Part shown: positions 43,651-52,500 of the stretch, piece after piece
How positions within the stretch are numbered: position 1 is the stretch's first letter
Layout: each line of letters opens with the position of its first letter
NCBI RefSeq assembly: GCF_018917235.1
Contig: NZ_JAHLOF010000001.1
Span: 186,001 to 250,000 of the forward strand
DNA: 64,000 nucleotides
Direction of reading: 5' to 3'
Source: Metaclostridioides mangenotii
Lineage (GTDB): Bacteria > Bacillota > Clostridia > Peptostreptococcales > Peptostreptococcaceae
Made by a program: the position numbers and the translations under genes
Notes under the pieces: generated by a model
The model's database searches: none
The model's input: the letters and a program-made list of their open reading frames with translations, nothing else
Told to the model about the DNA's origin: nothing

Positions 43651-43770
43651 TTAAACAAAAAAATATAAATTAAGACATAAAGCTGTTAAGACTTTTTCAA
43701 ATTAACTGTAGTGATCTCATAAGACTGATAAAATAAGTTAATTCTAGTTTTATGTCATGATCTTGTTTAA
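43651..43770. repeat. Three nested inverted repeats in the nfnA/rhodanese divergent region
   Basis: Outer pair TTAAACAA (43651-43658) / TTGTTTAA (43763-43770); middle pair GACATAAAGC (43674-43683) / GTTTTATGTC (43747-43756), one G-T pair; inner pair AATTAACT (43700-43707) / AGTTAATT (43736-43743) around a 28-base loop. They fold as one long branched hairpin. There is no T tract, so it is not a simple terminator. Transcribed towards nfnA it would form a structured leader; a decayed mobile repeat is the alternative. The rest of 43597-43925 is AT-rich. Confidence 0.55.
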
Positions 43771-43925
43771 TTAGAAATTTAACTATATACTCAACTATGA
43801 TTATACTATATTTTTTTGTTTTTGTAATATAAAAATATATATTTACTTGGGACAAATTTTATACTAACATAGTTGTTAAGAAGGCTTTTGTCAAAAAGAT
43901 TCTACTAAAATTGGAGGCGGTTATT

Positions 43926-44777
43926 TTGAAAAATATAATATCAGCTAAAAATCTAATCGACATTTTAGACAAAGATAACAATTTAGTTGTTATAGACTGT
44001 AGATTTGATTTAATAAATAGGACTTATGGAATTGACGCATACAAAAAAGGTCATATTCCAGGCAGTTTTATACTCGATCTTGATAAAGACTTGTCAAGAC
44101 CAGCCCAGAAACATGGTGGCAAAAATCCTCTTCAAGACCCTTATATCTTAAAAGAAAAACTAGAAAAATTAGGTATAGATAACAATACCACAGTAGTTAC
44201 ATATGACGATGGCGATTTAAATGGAGCTTCTAGGCTTTTTTTTCAATTAAAACACCTAGGTCTTGAAAAAGTGTATGTTTTAGATGGAGGAGTTACAGCT
44301 TATGTTAAAAGTGGTGGTATATTAGAAACCAAGATAAATGAACCAAAGGACACTGGAAAAACTTTACAAATAAATGTTGAGGACAACTTAGTTGTACCTA
44401 TGGAATATGTAAAATCTAAACTTTACAGCGATGAAACAGTTATCATAGATTGCCGCTCAAATGAAAGATATCAAGGTATTACAGAACCTGCATACGAAAA
44501 AGCGGGCCACATACCTAGTGCTAAAAACTATTTCTGCAAAAACCTCTTAAATGATAATTTAGAAAATGGATCACTTAAAGATATAAACTTCTTAAAAAAA
44601 CATTTTGAAGAATTAAATAAATATAATGAGGTTATCCTGTCATGTGGTTCTGGAATATCTGCGTGTGTTGATAGTCTTGCCCTTAGAGAGTTAGGTATTC
44701 CACATAAAATCTATATAGGAAGCTTTAGCGACTGGATAAGTTATGAAGGAAACACAATAATGGTGGGCGAAGAATAG
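43926..44777 (+). CDS. Two-domain sulfurtransferase (thiosulfate/3-mercaptopyruvate sulfurtransferase)
   Basis: 283 residues with two rhodanese domains. The first (1-140, 'VVIDCRFDL', 'GHIPGSFILDLDKDLS', 'VVTYDDGDL') lacks the catalytic Cys; the second (150-283, 'VIIDCRSNERY', 'GHIPSAKN') carries the active loop 'ILSCGSGISACV' with the persulfide-forming Cys. The loop CGSGxxA resembles that of mercaptopyruvate sulfurtransferases. TTG 43926 is chosen because GGAGGCGG lies before it; the frame is open 15 bases further. Transfers sulfane sulfur, possibly to cyanide or thiols; the physiological acceptor is unknown. Confidence 0.9.
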   Translation: MKNIISAKNLIDILDKDNNLVVIDCRFDLINRTYGIDAYKKGHIPGSFILDLDKDLSRPAQKHGGKNPLQDPYILKEKLEKLGIDNNTTVVTYDDGDLNGASRLFFQLKHLGLEKVYVLDGGVTAYVKSGGILETKINEPKDTGKTLQINVEDNLVVPMEYVKSKLYSDETVIIDCRSNERYQGITEPAYEKAGHIPSAKNYFCKNLLNDNLENGSLKDINFLKKHFEELNKYNEVILSCGSGISACVDSLALRELGIPHKIYIGSFSDWISYEGNTIMVGEE

Positions 44778-44800
44778 AGATTAAATTGTAATATTTAAAA

Positions 44801-44895
44801 TAAAATAGCGGGATTTATACTGAAAATTTAACTACAACAACATGAAAATAAGGCTGTAATGTAGTTTACATTGACATTTAAATCCCGCTATTTAT
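44801..44895. terminator. Long hairpin terminator between convergent genes
   Basis: AAATAGCGGGATTTA and TAAATCCCGCTATTT form a 15-bp outer stem; an inner AACTACA/TGTAGTT stem lies inside. T-rich sequence flanks it, serving the rhodanese and gamma-glutamyltransferase genes. Confidence 0.8.
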
Positions 44896-44918
44896 TACTA
44901 TATAGATACCTAATTAAA

Positions 44919-46529
44919 TTAATACACCGATACACATCCATCACATCTTGACTCTGTCCCGCACGCATAAGTTCCATGTTCTGTTTTAATTATTATCTGC
45001 CCTCTTCCCATATCTAAATTATCATGGATAACTTTTATATCATGACCTTTTTTCGCTAGATTGTTTACTGAATGTAACTCCATGTCGTGTTCAATTTCTA
45101 TTTTTTTATCTTTTATCCACTGCCATCTAGGTGCATCTAGAGCGTCCTGAGGGTTTAATCTGAAATCTATCATATTACTTAATATCTGTATATGACCTTG
45201 AGGTTGCATAAATTTTCCCATTACACCAAATGCACCTATAGCCTCTGAATCCTTACTTAAAAAACCAGGAATTATAGTATGATATGGTTTTTTAAATGGC
45301 GCGACTACATTGTGATGTTTTGGGTTCAGACTAAAATTATTTCCTCTGTTGTGAAGCGCAATTCCTGTTCCTGGAATAACTATTCCAGAACCAAAATCCA
45401 TATAGTTACTCTGTATATAAGAAACCATGTTTCCATCTTTATCTGCACTACATAGATAAACAGTGCCTCCACAAAAAGGATCTCCGAACTCAGGTTCTAT
45501 AGCTCTATCAGTTATAGTTTCTCTTCTCTTATCAGCATATTTCTGATTTAATAAAACCTCAACATCTACTTTCATGTGGTTTATGTCAGTTACATAGTTT
45601 TTAACATCAGAAAACGCAAGTTTTAAACTTTCAATAGTTTTATGTAAATTTTCGCTATCTTCCCTATCGCCAACTAAATCAAAACCTTTTAATATATTAA
45701 GTGCCATCAAAACAGTTAGACCATGTCCATTTGGAGGTATTTCATGAACAGTATAGCCTCTATATTCAGTAGAAATAGGCTCAACCCATTCTGGATAAAA
45801 CTTTTCTAAGTCTGTTTTTCTTAAAAAACCGTCGAACTTTTTAGAAAAAGTATCAATTTTATCGGCTATATCCCCTCTATAAAAACTTTCGGCATTTGTG
45901 TTTGCTATTTCTTCTAGTGTTCTAGCTTGGTCTTCACATTTGAAGACTTCACCTGCTACGGGTGCTCTTTTATCTATTGTGAATGTATCAAACCAAGGAT
46001 CAAATTCTTCACCTTTAAATTCTTCTTTATATAATAAATAATCTTTTTGCCATATTTTTGCTACAGTAGGTGATACTACAAAACCATGTCTCGCATAATC
46101 AATCGCTGGTTTTAAACATTCCATCAAAGTTAGGTTTCCAAATTTCATATTTAATTGAACCCAAGCTGCCGGAACTCCTGGAACTGTAACTGGTTTTAAT
46201 CCATACTTAGGCATCTCTGCTAAACCTTCAAAGCTCTCCAAGGTCATCATCTCTGGTGCAAAACCGCTGGAGTTAAGACCATATAGTCTTTTCTCTTTTT
46301 CTATCCAAACGAGAGCGTAAGCATCCCCTCCAATGCCATTATTTACAGGCTCAACTACTGCAGAGGCCGCTGCCGTTGCCACTGCTGCATCCACTGCATT
46401 TCCACCTTTTTTTAGTATTTCTAATCCTACTTGCGATGATAATGGTACTGAAGTGGCTACAGCGCCATTTTTACCAAAGACAACATTTCTTTTAGATTTG
46501 TACACATGATTATCTACACTAAACTTCAT
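44919..46529 (-). CDS. Gamma-glutamyltransferase family protein without signal peptide
   Basis: 536 residues. N-terminal 'GKNGAVATSVPLSSQVGLEIL' and 'GGNAVDAAVATAAASAVVEP' with 'GIGGDAYALVW' are the hallmark of gamma-glutamyltranspeptidases; the autocatalytic nucleophile Thr is in 'FCGGTVYLCSAD' near residue 355. Substrate binding 'SNYMDFGSGIVIPGTGIALHNRG' is kept. It has no signal peptide, unlike the secreted enzymes that cleave glutathione, and so resembles cytosolic members such as B. subtilis YwrD or glutaryl acylase-like proteins; substrate uncertain. The ATG at 46529 has GGGAGG eight bases upstream; an adjacent TTG is an alternative. Confidence 0.88.
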   Translation of the reverse strand: MKFSVDNHVYKSKRNVVFGKNGAVATSVPLSSQVGLEILKKGGNAVDAAVATAAASAVVEPVNNGIGGDAYALVWIEKEKRLYGLNSSGFAPEMMTLESFEGLAEMPKYGLKPVTVPGVPAAWVQLNMKFGNLTLMECLKPAIDYARHGFVVSPTVAKIWQKDYLLYKEEFKGEEFDPWFDTFTIDKRAPVAGEVFKCEDQARTLEEIANTNAESFYRGDIADKIDTFSKKFDGFLRKTDLEKFYPEWVEPISTEYRGYTVHEIPPNGHGLTVLMALNILKGFDLVGDREDSENLHKTIESLKLAFSDVKNYVTDINHMKVDVEVLLNQKYADKRRETITDRAIEPEFGDPFCGGTVYLCSADKDGNMVSYIQSNYMDFGSGIVIPGTGIALHNRGNNFSLNPKHHNVVAPFKKPYHTIIPGFLSKDSEAIGAFGVMGKFMQPQGHIQILSNMIDFRLNPQDALDAPRWQWIKDKKIEIEHDMELHSVNNLAKKGHDIKVIHDNLDMGRGQIIIKTEHGTYACGTESRCDGCVSVY

Positions 46530-46583
46530 CAAACTATCCTCCCATTTATTTTAAATATATTAAGCTTAAATCAATTATATACT

Positions 46584-46628
46584 AAAAGAGAAGGGTTGTC
46601 TCTGATGCTATATCAGGCCCTTCTCTTA
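46584..46628 (-). terminator. Terminator of the BceAB-like operon
   Basis: On the minus strand AGAGAAGGG...CCCTTCTCT with inner CTGATATAGCATCAG, then TTTTAG. It lies about 70 bases after the permease stop codon. Confidence 0.7.
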
Positions 46629-46695
46629 AAAATTAATCTTATTATATTTTAAAATCTTTTGTTTATGATACTTTCACTTAACAAGAAGCAATATC

Positions 46696-48633
46696 CTATT
46701 CGATAATTAATTTTTTAGCATATTTCAATGTTGCTAAATAGTACATCAAATAACCTAAGTAGTATACCAAAAGTGTTATTCCTACTGGTACTATTATAGA
46801 ACTTGACACTATTTTTTGGGTTATTGTCATAGCAAATAGATTGTGTACAGTACCTATAATTAAAGGAAGTAAGAATATAATTCTTAACTGTTTAGCCAGT
46901 ATTTTTTCAATATCTTTATCATTTGCCCCAATTTTTTTAAGCATTATATATCTCTCTTTATCATCATATATATCAGACAACTGTTTTAAGAAAATTATAC
47001 TTCCAGTACAAAGCATAAATACTACTGCTAAGAATAAACCTATAAATACAGTTAATCCTAATGAATTATACATACCAATATATGCACCGTAGTATGATGA
47101 AAAATTAAAAGGAAAATCAGAAGTATAGCTTCCATCTACTAAATTATTTAGTTCAGTGGTTAATTTTTCTGAATCTGTTTGATTTTCTACATCTACAAGT
47201 CTTATATATCTTGCATCACCATCTTTTTCAAGTTTCTTAAACACACTATCTTTAACTACGGTCAAATATTCTGTTGTATTTTGATTTATCTTATTATCTT
47301 GAATTTCATCTAATATTTTAAATTTTAGTACTTTACTATTTTTTTCATTTAAAGATTTTAATTCAAAATCTTCTCCTTTTGCATTTTCATAAAACTTTTC
47401 AACAAAACTATTAGTTATAATTATTACTTGATCCTCTGAATTTAAACCTTTAAAATCATCTTGTTTATAATTCATAATAGCTCTAAAATCACTTTCTCTA
47501 ATTACTTCAGAACTTCCTTCACTAACACTTGTCTCATTTTTATTTTTTCTTGTTTGTGTGTATTTTTGATTAAAGGTTAATAATTTAATCTTCTTATCGA
47601 AAATTACTTTGTTTTTATCTTCATGTTTTTGTAATATTTTATTTATTTTAGAATCTAGGTCTTCTTTAGTCACATTCATAACAAAACTATATTTATAATC
47701 TTCTTTCAAACTAGTGCTTATATTATAATATATAGAAGCAGTAAGTCCAAAAACGGTAGCGCTTACTGCAATTAGAATTGCAATTGTTGCTAGTATTCTG
47801 CTATTTTTTTGAACCTTATATCTTAGTTCTGAATACGCAACAAGATTTCTACCTTTATAGAAGTAGTTTTTGTTTTTGTTTATTATATTTATCAATAAGC
47901 TTACAGCTGAAGAAAAGAATAAAAATGTTCCTGGTATTACTGGTATTAGGATTAAAAACACTTGATTAAAATGTTCCTCAATAAATCTTCCAGTAGCCAT
48001 ATAATAAGCAATAATTATTAATATTATACCAGCTAGTCCCTTTATAGTTATCAGCTTACTATTTGATACTTTTTCTGGTTCCTTTTTAAAAAGATCAATA
48101 AGCTTTTTATTACGGATAACCAAGAAATTCCTTATGCCAATAATAATAAAAATAGCCAAAAAAACAACTATAGTTTGCAGCAATGCTTTAACACTAAAAG
48201 ACATTTTTACAACAACCAACTGTTTCATAAGTTTTAGCAAAATCATTGTTATAAGTTTTGAAAATAAAAATCCAAAAACTACACCAATTGCTGTTGCAAC
48301 AAATCCCATAATGATTGTTTCAAGTAAAAATATTTGTCCAATTTTATTTTTACGCATCCCCAGTAAACTGTAAGTTCCAATTTCTTGTGTTCTTCTGTTT
48401 ATAAAAAATGAATTTGAATAATATATAAACAAAAATACAAATCCTGCTATAACTATGGATCCCGTATTCACTGCTACTGAGACCTTTACACCTGCACTAT
48501 TTAACGCTTCATTATACTGTATTGATTTAAAACTAAAAAATATAAATACACAAAATACTATGGATACAAAGTACATTGTATAGTTTGAAATACTATTTTT
48601 TAAGTTTTTCAAAGATATATTATAAAGTTTCAT
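46696..48633 (-). CDS. BceB-type ABC transporter permease (peptide-antibiotic resistance)
   Basis: 645 residues with ten predicted membrane segments and one large outside domain of about 200 residues (roughly 305-520) between segments 7 and 8, the layout of BceB/VraG permeases that sense and clear lipid II-binding peptide antibiotics such as bacitracin. FtsX-like stretches are 'SFFINRRTQEIGTYSLLGMRKNKIG' at the start and 'DDKERYIMLKKIGANDKDIEK' near the end. Its start overlaps the ATPase gene end by 14 bases. Divergent two-component genes and a Bce-type operator nearby support a flux-sensing detoxification module. Confidence 0.92.
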   Translation of the reverse strand: MKLYNISLKNLKNSISNYTMYFVSIVFCVFIFFSFKSIQYNEALNSAGVKVSVAVNTGSIVIAGFVFLFIYYSNSFFINRRTQEIGTYSLLGMRKNKIGQIFLLETIIMGFVATAIGVVFGFLFSKLITMILLKLMKQLVVVKMSFSVKALLQTIVVFLAIFIIIGIRNFLVIRNKKLIDLFKKEPEKVSNSKLITIKGLAGIILIIIAYYMATGRFIEEHFNQVFLILIPVIPGTFLFFSSAVSLLINIINKNKNYFYKGRNLVAYSELRYKVQKNSRILATIAILIAVSATVFGLTASIYYNISTSLKEDYKYSFVMNVTKEDLDSKINKILQKHEDKNKVIFDKKIKLLTFNQKYTQTRKNKNETSVSEGSSEVIRESDFRAIMNYKQDDFKGLNSEDQVIIITNSFVEKFYENAKGEDFELKSLNEKNSKVLKFKILDEIQDNKINQNTTEYLTVVKDSVFKKLEKDGDARYIRLVDVENQTDSEKLTTELNNLVDGSYTSDFPFNFSSYYGAYIGMYNSLGLTVFIGLFLAVVFMLCTGSIIFLKQLSDIYDDKERYIMLKKIGANDKDIEKILAKQLRIIFLLPLIIGTVHNLFAMTITQKIVSSSIIVPVGITLLVYYLGYLMYYLATLKYAKKLIIE

Positions 48634-49387
48634 TTTTATCTACCCCCACTAGTAACGCTGATGTATCCATAATTTTATGATAAAATTCATTTGTGCTATC
48701 ACCTTTTACAAGTTCAGTAAATATAATACCATCTTTTATGAAAAGTATTCTATCACAGTAACTTGCACTTACAGGGTCGTGAGTTACCATCAGTATGGTA
48801 GTTTTATTTGTTTTATTTAAATTTGAAAATGATTGTAAAAGCTCTTTTGCAGACTTAGAGTCTAAAGCTCCTGTAGGTTCATCAGCAAGTATTAGCGAAG
48901 GTTTACCTGCTATAGCTCTGCACACAGCTCCTCTCTGTTTCTGGCCTCCTGAAACCTCACTAGGATATTTATTTAAGGTATCTTCAATATTAAGTGCTTT
49001 TGATACCTCTTTTACCCTGTTTTCCATTGTATTTACTTTTTCGTTTTGTAGAGCTAAAGGAAGCATAATGTTTTCTTTTATCGTAAGAGTCTCTAGTAAA
49101 TTTGAATCTTGAAATACAAAACCTAGATGATCTCTTCTAAAATCCGCAATTTCGTTGCCGTTCATAGTATTTATATCTACGCCATCAATATAAACCTTGC
49201 CTGCTGTAGGTATATCTATAGTCGAAATTATATTTAATAAAGTTGACTTACCTGCGCCAGAGGCACCCATTATTCCAATAAATTCTCCCTCTTTAACAGT
49301 AAAACTTACTCCTTTTAGTGCTTCATATTTAGCACCTCTTTTTCCATATCCTTTTTTTATATCTTCTACAACTAAAATATCTCTCAT
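48620..49387 (-). CDS. BceA-type ABC transporter ATP-binding protein
   Basis: 255 residues. Walker A 'GASGAGKST', signature 'VSGGQKQRGAV' (the third Arg context 'QRGAVCRA' is typical of MacB/BceA proteins), Walker B 'LILADEPTGALD' and switch 'MVTHDP'. It energises the overlapping permease. ATG 49387 is selected since AGGAGGAA precedes it; five codons are open upstream. Its promoter region holds a palindrome TTACA-N4-TGTAA that fits BceR-type regulators. Confidence 0.93.
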   Translation of the reverse strand: MRDILVVEDIKKGYGKRGAKYEALKGVSFTVKEGEFIGIMGASGAGKSTLLNIISTIDIPTAGKVYIDGVDINTMNGNEIADFRRDHLGFVFQDSNLLETLTIKENIMLPLALQNEKVNTMENRVKEVSKALNIEDTLNKYPSEVSGGQKQRGAVCRAIAGKPSLILADEPTGALDSKSAKELLQSFSNLNKTNKTTILMVTHDPVSASYCDRILFIKDGIIFTELVKGDSTNEFYHKIMDTSALLVGVDKNETL

Positions 49388-49468
49388 AAATTCTTCCTCC
49401 AAAGTTAATTATAATAATATTATATATACCTATATAAAAATTAACCATTTATCTTTCTTAAAGTAATG

Positions 49469-49482
49469 TTACAATTATGTAA
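49469..49482. promoter_or_regulatory. Bce-type response-regulator binding site
   Basis: TTACAATTATGTAA is a perfect match to the TNACA-N4-TGTAA consensus reported for BceR-like regulators. It lies 82 bp upstream of the BceA start and 114 bp before the regulator gene, in the divergent region. Confidence 0.75.
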
Positions 49483-49512
49483 GATAGATAACATCATTCT
49501 AATATAAAAAAT

Positions 49513-49566
49513 ATTATTTGAAGTTTTTTTAATGAAAATTATATATGACACAACACTTCAAATAAT
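49513..49566. repeat. 12-bp inverted repeat in the divergent bce promoter region
   Basis: ATTATTTGAAGT (49513-49524) and ACTTCAAATAAT (49555-49566) are perfect complements separated by 30 bases. The right arm overlaps the expected -35 region of the response-regulator promoter (-10 TACAAT near 49573-49578), so it may be a second operator. Confidence 0.6.
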
Positions 49567-49595
49567 TTTGGTTACAATAAAATTCGGAGGTAACA

Positions 49596-50270
49596 ATGTT
49601 TAAAATAATGATAATAGAAGACGACTTAAAACTAAAAAGTAAAGTTGCAGAATCTTTAACTAAGTGGGGATACGAAGTATATCCGATCAATGACCTAGAA
49701 AATATTATAGATGAGTTTAAATCATTTGATCCCCACCTTGTACTACTAGACATTAATTTACCATTCTATGATGGTTTCCATTGGTGTAATGAAATTAGAA
49801 AATTTTCTAAAACACCAATTATATTTATATCTTCAAGGGATTCAAATATGGATATTATTATGGGCGTAAATCTAGGTGCAGATGATTATATACAAAAGCC
49901 TTTTTCAATAGATATACTTATAGCAAAAGTAAATGCACTTCTTAGAAGAACTTATAACTTTACTGATACTGATTCAAACAAAATAGTTCATAACGGTGCA
50001 ACTCTAGATTTATCGACTGCTACTTTAGAGTACAAAGGTGGCACCATCGAACTTACAAAAAATGAGGTAAAAATACTTCATGAACTTATGAAATCAAAGG
50101 GGAAAATCGTCAGTAGAGATAAACTAATGAAAAAACTCTGGGATAGTGAGTGGTTTGTAGATGATAACACACTTACAGTAAACGTAAATAGAATTAGATC
50201 AAAATTAAAAGATATCGGTCTAGAAGAGTTTATAGAAACCAAGAGAGGTCTTGGCTACATTATAATGTAG
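49596..50270 (+). CDS. OmpR-family response regulator (BceR-like)
   Basis: 224 residues. Receiver domain 1-115 with acidic pocket E8-D9-D10, phosphoacceptor D52 ('LVLLDINLPFYDG'), 'ISSR' switch and Lys in 'YIQKPF'. Winged-helix effector 125-224 with 'ELTKNEVKILHELMKSKGKIVSRDKL' and 'VDDNTLTVNVNRIRSKL'. It should bind the TTACA-N4-TGTAA site and drive the divergent BceAB and perhaps the downstream MacAB genes. TCGGAGGTAAC precedes the ATG. The kinase gene starts 17 bases after. Confidence 0.93.
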   Translation: MFKIMIIEDDLKLKSKVAESLTKWGYEVYPINDLENIIDEFKSFDPHLVLLDINLPFYDGFHWCNEIRKFSKTPIIFISSRDSNMDIIMGVNLGADDYIQKPFSIDILIAKVNALLRRTYNFTDTDSNKIVHNGATLDLSTATLEYKGGTIELTKNEVKILHELMKSKGKIVSRDKLMKKLWDSEWFVDDNTLTVNVNRIRSKLKDIGLEEFIETKRGLGYIIM

Positions 50271-50287
50271 AAAAATGTGGTGATAAA

Positions 50288-51292
50288 ATGAATATATTAA
50301 ACTTTTTGAAAGATAATTACAGTTTTTTTATCTACAATTTAGTGTTTATGTTTTTGATTGCACTTACACTAGTATTCTCGCCTATCGAGTACGCATTTTC
50401 AGACACTATAATGTATATTTTTATAATGGACGTAGCTCTGACTTTTACCTATTTATCTATTAGATATTTAAGAAAAAAAGTCTTTATTGATAAGTTAAAT
50501 GATGGTATAGACAATAACAACTTTAGTGAACTTACGTTATTTAAAGCTAATGAAGAAGAAAAAGTCTATATAAATATGCTAAAAGATTATCATGAAAAGT
50601 GTGAAGATGTTCTTACTAGAAGTAATAAGGACTTAGATGAAAACAAAGATATGATCAATTTATGGGTTCACGATGTTAAGATACCGATATCTATTATAAA
50701 GCTGATTATAGAAGAAAATGAAGACGATCAATTTGAAGATGTACTAAACGATATAAATACAGAGGTTTTTAGAATAGAAAACGCGCTAGAGAGAGTATTG
50801 TATTTTTCTAGGTTAGATAGCTTCCATAAGGATTTTTTTATCCAGGATGTGAATATAGAGAGAGTTGTTAAAGATGTTATAAAAAAATATTCGACATATT
50901 TTATAAGAAAAAAAGTTATTCTAAAACTTGAAAACCTTGATTATACAGTCCTTTCAGATAAAAAGTGGCTTACTTTTATACTAGAACAAATTGTAGGAAA
51001 TTCACTAAAGTATATTTCTTTAAGTAATGAGATATCTATTACTTGCAAAAAAACAAAAAATTATTTACAATTAAAGGTGGAAGATCATGGCTGTGGCATA
51101 AAAAAAGAGGATTTGTGTAGAATCTTTGACAAAGGTTTTACAGGTAACAACGGTAGATACAATGCCAAGTCTACAGGTCTTGGATTATATTTGGTAAAAG
51201 AATTATGTGAAAAATTAAAACACGATATTAAAGTCGAATCTGAGTATGGAAAATATACTAGATTTACTATTGAATTCAACGTCAACGTGTAA
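50288..51292 (+). CDS. Intramembrane-sensing histidine kinase (BceS-like)
   Basis: 334 residues. Two N-terminal membrane segments (about 13-32 and 40-60) joined by a loop of only a few residues, so there is no outside sensor domain; such kinases sense through their cognate BceAB transporter. Phosphoacceptor 'LWVHDVKIPISII' with H128, then N box 'LEQIVGNSLKY', G1 'VEDHGCGIK', F box 'IFDKGFTG' and G2 'STGLGLYLVKEL'. Ribosome binding site GTGGTGA is modest. Operon with the regulator gene and followed nine bases on by the efflux genes. Confidence 0.92.
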   Translation: MNILNFLKDNYSFFIYNLVFMFLIALTLVFSPIEYAFSDTIMYIFIMDVALTFTYLSIRYLRKKVFIDKLNDGIDNNNFSELTLFKANEEEKVYINMLKDYHEKCEDVLTRSNKDLDENKDMINLWVHDVKIPISIIKLIIEENEDDQFEDVLNDINTEVFRIENALERVLYFSRLDSFHKDFFIQDVNIERVVKDVIKKYSTYFIRKKVILKLENLDYTVLSDKKWLTFILEQIVGNSLKYISLSNEISITCKKTKNYLQLKVEDHGCGIKKEDLCRIFDKGFTGNNGRYNAKSTGLGLYLVKELCEKLKHDIKVESEYGKYTRFTIEFNVNV

Positions 51293-51330
51293 TTCAACAA
51301 GTGTGGCTGGTAAATATTAAGGAGGAAAAA

Positions 51331-52497
51331 ATGTCGTTTTTAAAAAAATTTAAAAATAGAAGATTGCAAATTTACCTAGGAATCGCAATTATTATTTGTA
51401 TTTGCCTTGGAGTATTATCTTTTATTGATAAGAAAAAAAATGTTTCGGATATTCAAGAAAATATTACCGAAACTTACACTATTCCTGAGAGTGAAAAAAT
51501 CTTTATAAATGGTTCAGTAGTTCCAAAGCAGTCAAAAGACTTTGATGTACCTGCTGGTGCAGAACTAAGTAGTGTAAGTGTACAAGATGGGCAAGAGGTT
51601 AGTAAAGGAGCTTTACTTTTCACAAGTAAAAATGAGTCTATTGTAACTCAGATAGATGGTTTAAAAAGTCAGGTAGAACAACTTAAAAAACAAAAGAAAA
51701 GTTTACCTAATACACCTGAAAATAGTGAAACAATTAAATCTTTAGACAGCGACATAAGCAGACTTAACAAAGAAATGTCTAGTCTAAATAGTAAAGCGTA
51801 CATAAAAACTACAGCACCATTTGATGGTAAAGTTTATATAAATGACTCAGAATCTCAGACACAAGACTTAGAACAACCTATATCAGCTTCGTTTATGTCT
51901 TTAGAAAGCACTGAGTTATTTATGAAGGGACAAACTAGCGAACAAGATTTTCCTAAGCTACAAGTTGATCAGACTGTAGACATACTTGTCTTTTCTACTA
52001 ATGAGACTCTATCTGGTAGAATAAGTGCTATCTCTGATAGACCTTCTACATCTGCAGGCGGCGTAAATTCACAACAAAGTTCTTCTTCTCTATCATATTA
52101 CGATGTAAATATACAATTTGATAGTCAAGAAAAACTTGTCAATGGATTCCATCTTCAAGCATCAATAAAAGTTGAGAATTCTAGCTTTAAAATACCTGCA
52201 TCTGCAGTACAAGAAGATAAAAAAGGAAATAAATATGTATTTAAAGATATTGACGGAATACTTAAAAAGCAAATAGTAGATGTGTCGACTCAAACTGAGG
52301 ACTCTGCTGTTGTTAGAAGTGGACTTCAAGAAAATGATATTATTATTAAACTCCCTACAGAAGATATGAAAGAAGGCGATCCTATTCCAGGATTAGATGG
52401 AGCATCTGGAAATACTAAAGATGACGGTGAAATCAATAATCCATTTGAGGATCAACCAGTTCCTGATTCTGAAGAAGATTCTCAATCTGTAGGTTAG
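51331..52497 (+). CDS. MacA-like efflux adaptor (membrane fusion protein family)
   Basis: 388 residues. One N-terminal membrane anchor (about 10-32), a barrel-sandwich (lipoyl-like) domain split around a coiled-coil hairpin (about 105-150, 'QVEQLKKQKKSLP' and 'DSDISRLNKEMSSLNSK') and a beta-barrel domain, ending in an acidic, Pro/Gly-rich tail. It connects to the MacB-like pump encoded next. ATG 51331 is chosen because AAGGAGG lies just upstream; ten codons more are open. Likely cotranscribed with the two-component genes, forming a resistance operon. Confidence 0.9.
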   Translation: MSFLKKFKNRRLQIYLGIAIIICICLGVLSFIDKKKNVSDIQENITETYTIPESEKIFINGSVVPKQSKDFDVPAGAELSSVSVQDGQEVSKGALLFTSKNESIVTQIDGLKSQVEQLKKQKKSLPNTPENSETIKSLDSDISRLNKEMSSLNSKAYIKTTAPFDGKVYINDSESQTQDLEQPISASFMSLESTELFMKGQTSEQDFPKLQVDQTVDILVFSTNETLSGRISAISDRPSTSAGGVNSQQSSSSLSYYDVNIQFDSQEKLVNGFHLQASIKVENSSFKIPASAVQEDKKGNKYVFKDIDGILKKQIVDVSTQTEDSAVVRSGLQENDIIIKLPTEDMKEGDPIPGLDGASGNTKDDGEINNPFEDQPVPDSEEDSQSVG

Positions 52498-52500
52498 ACA

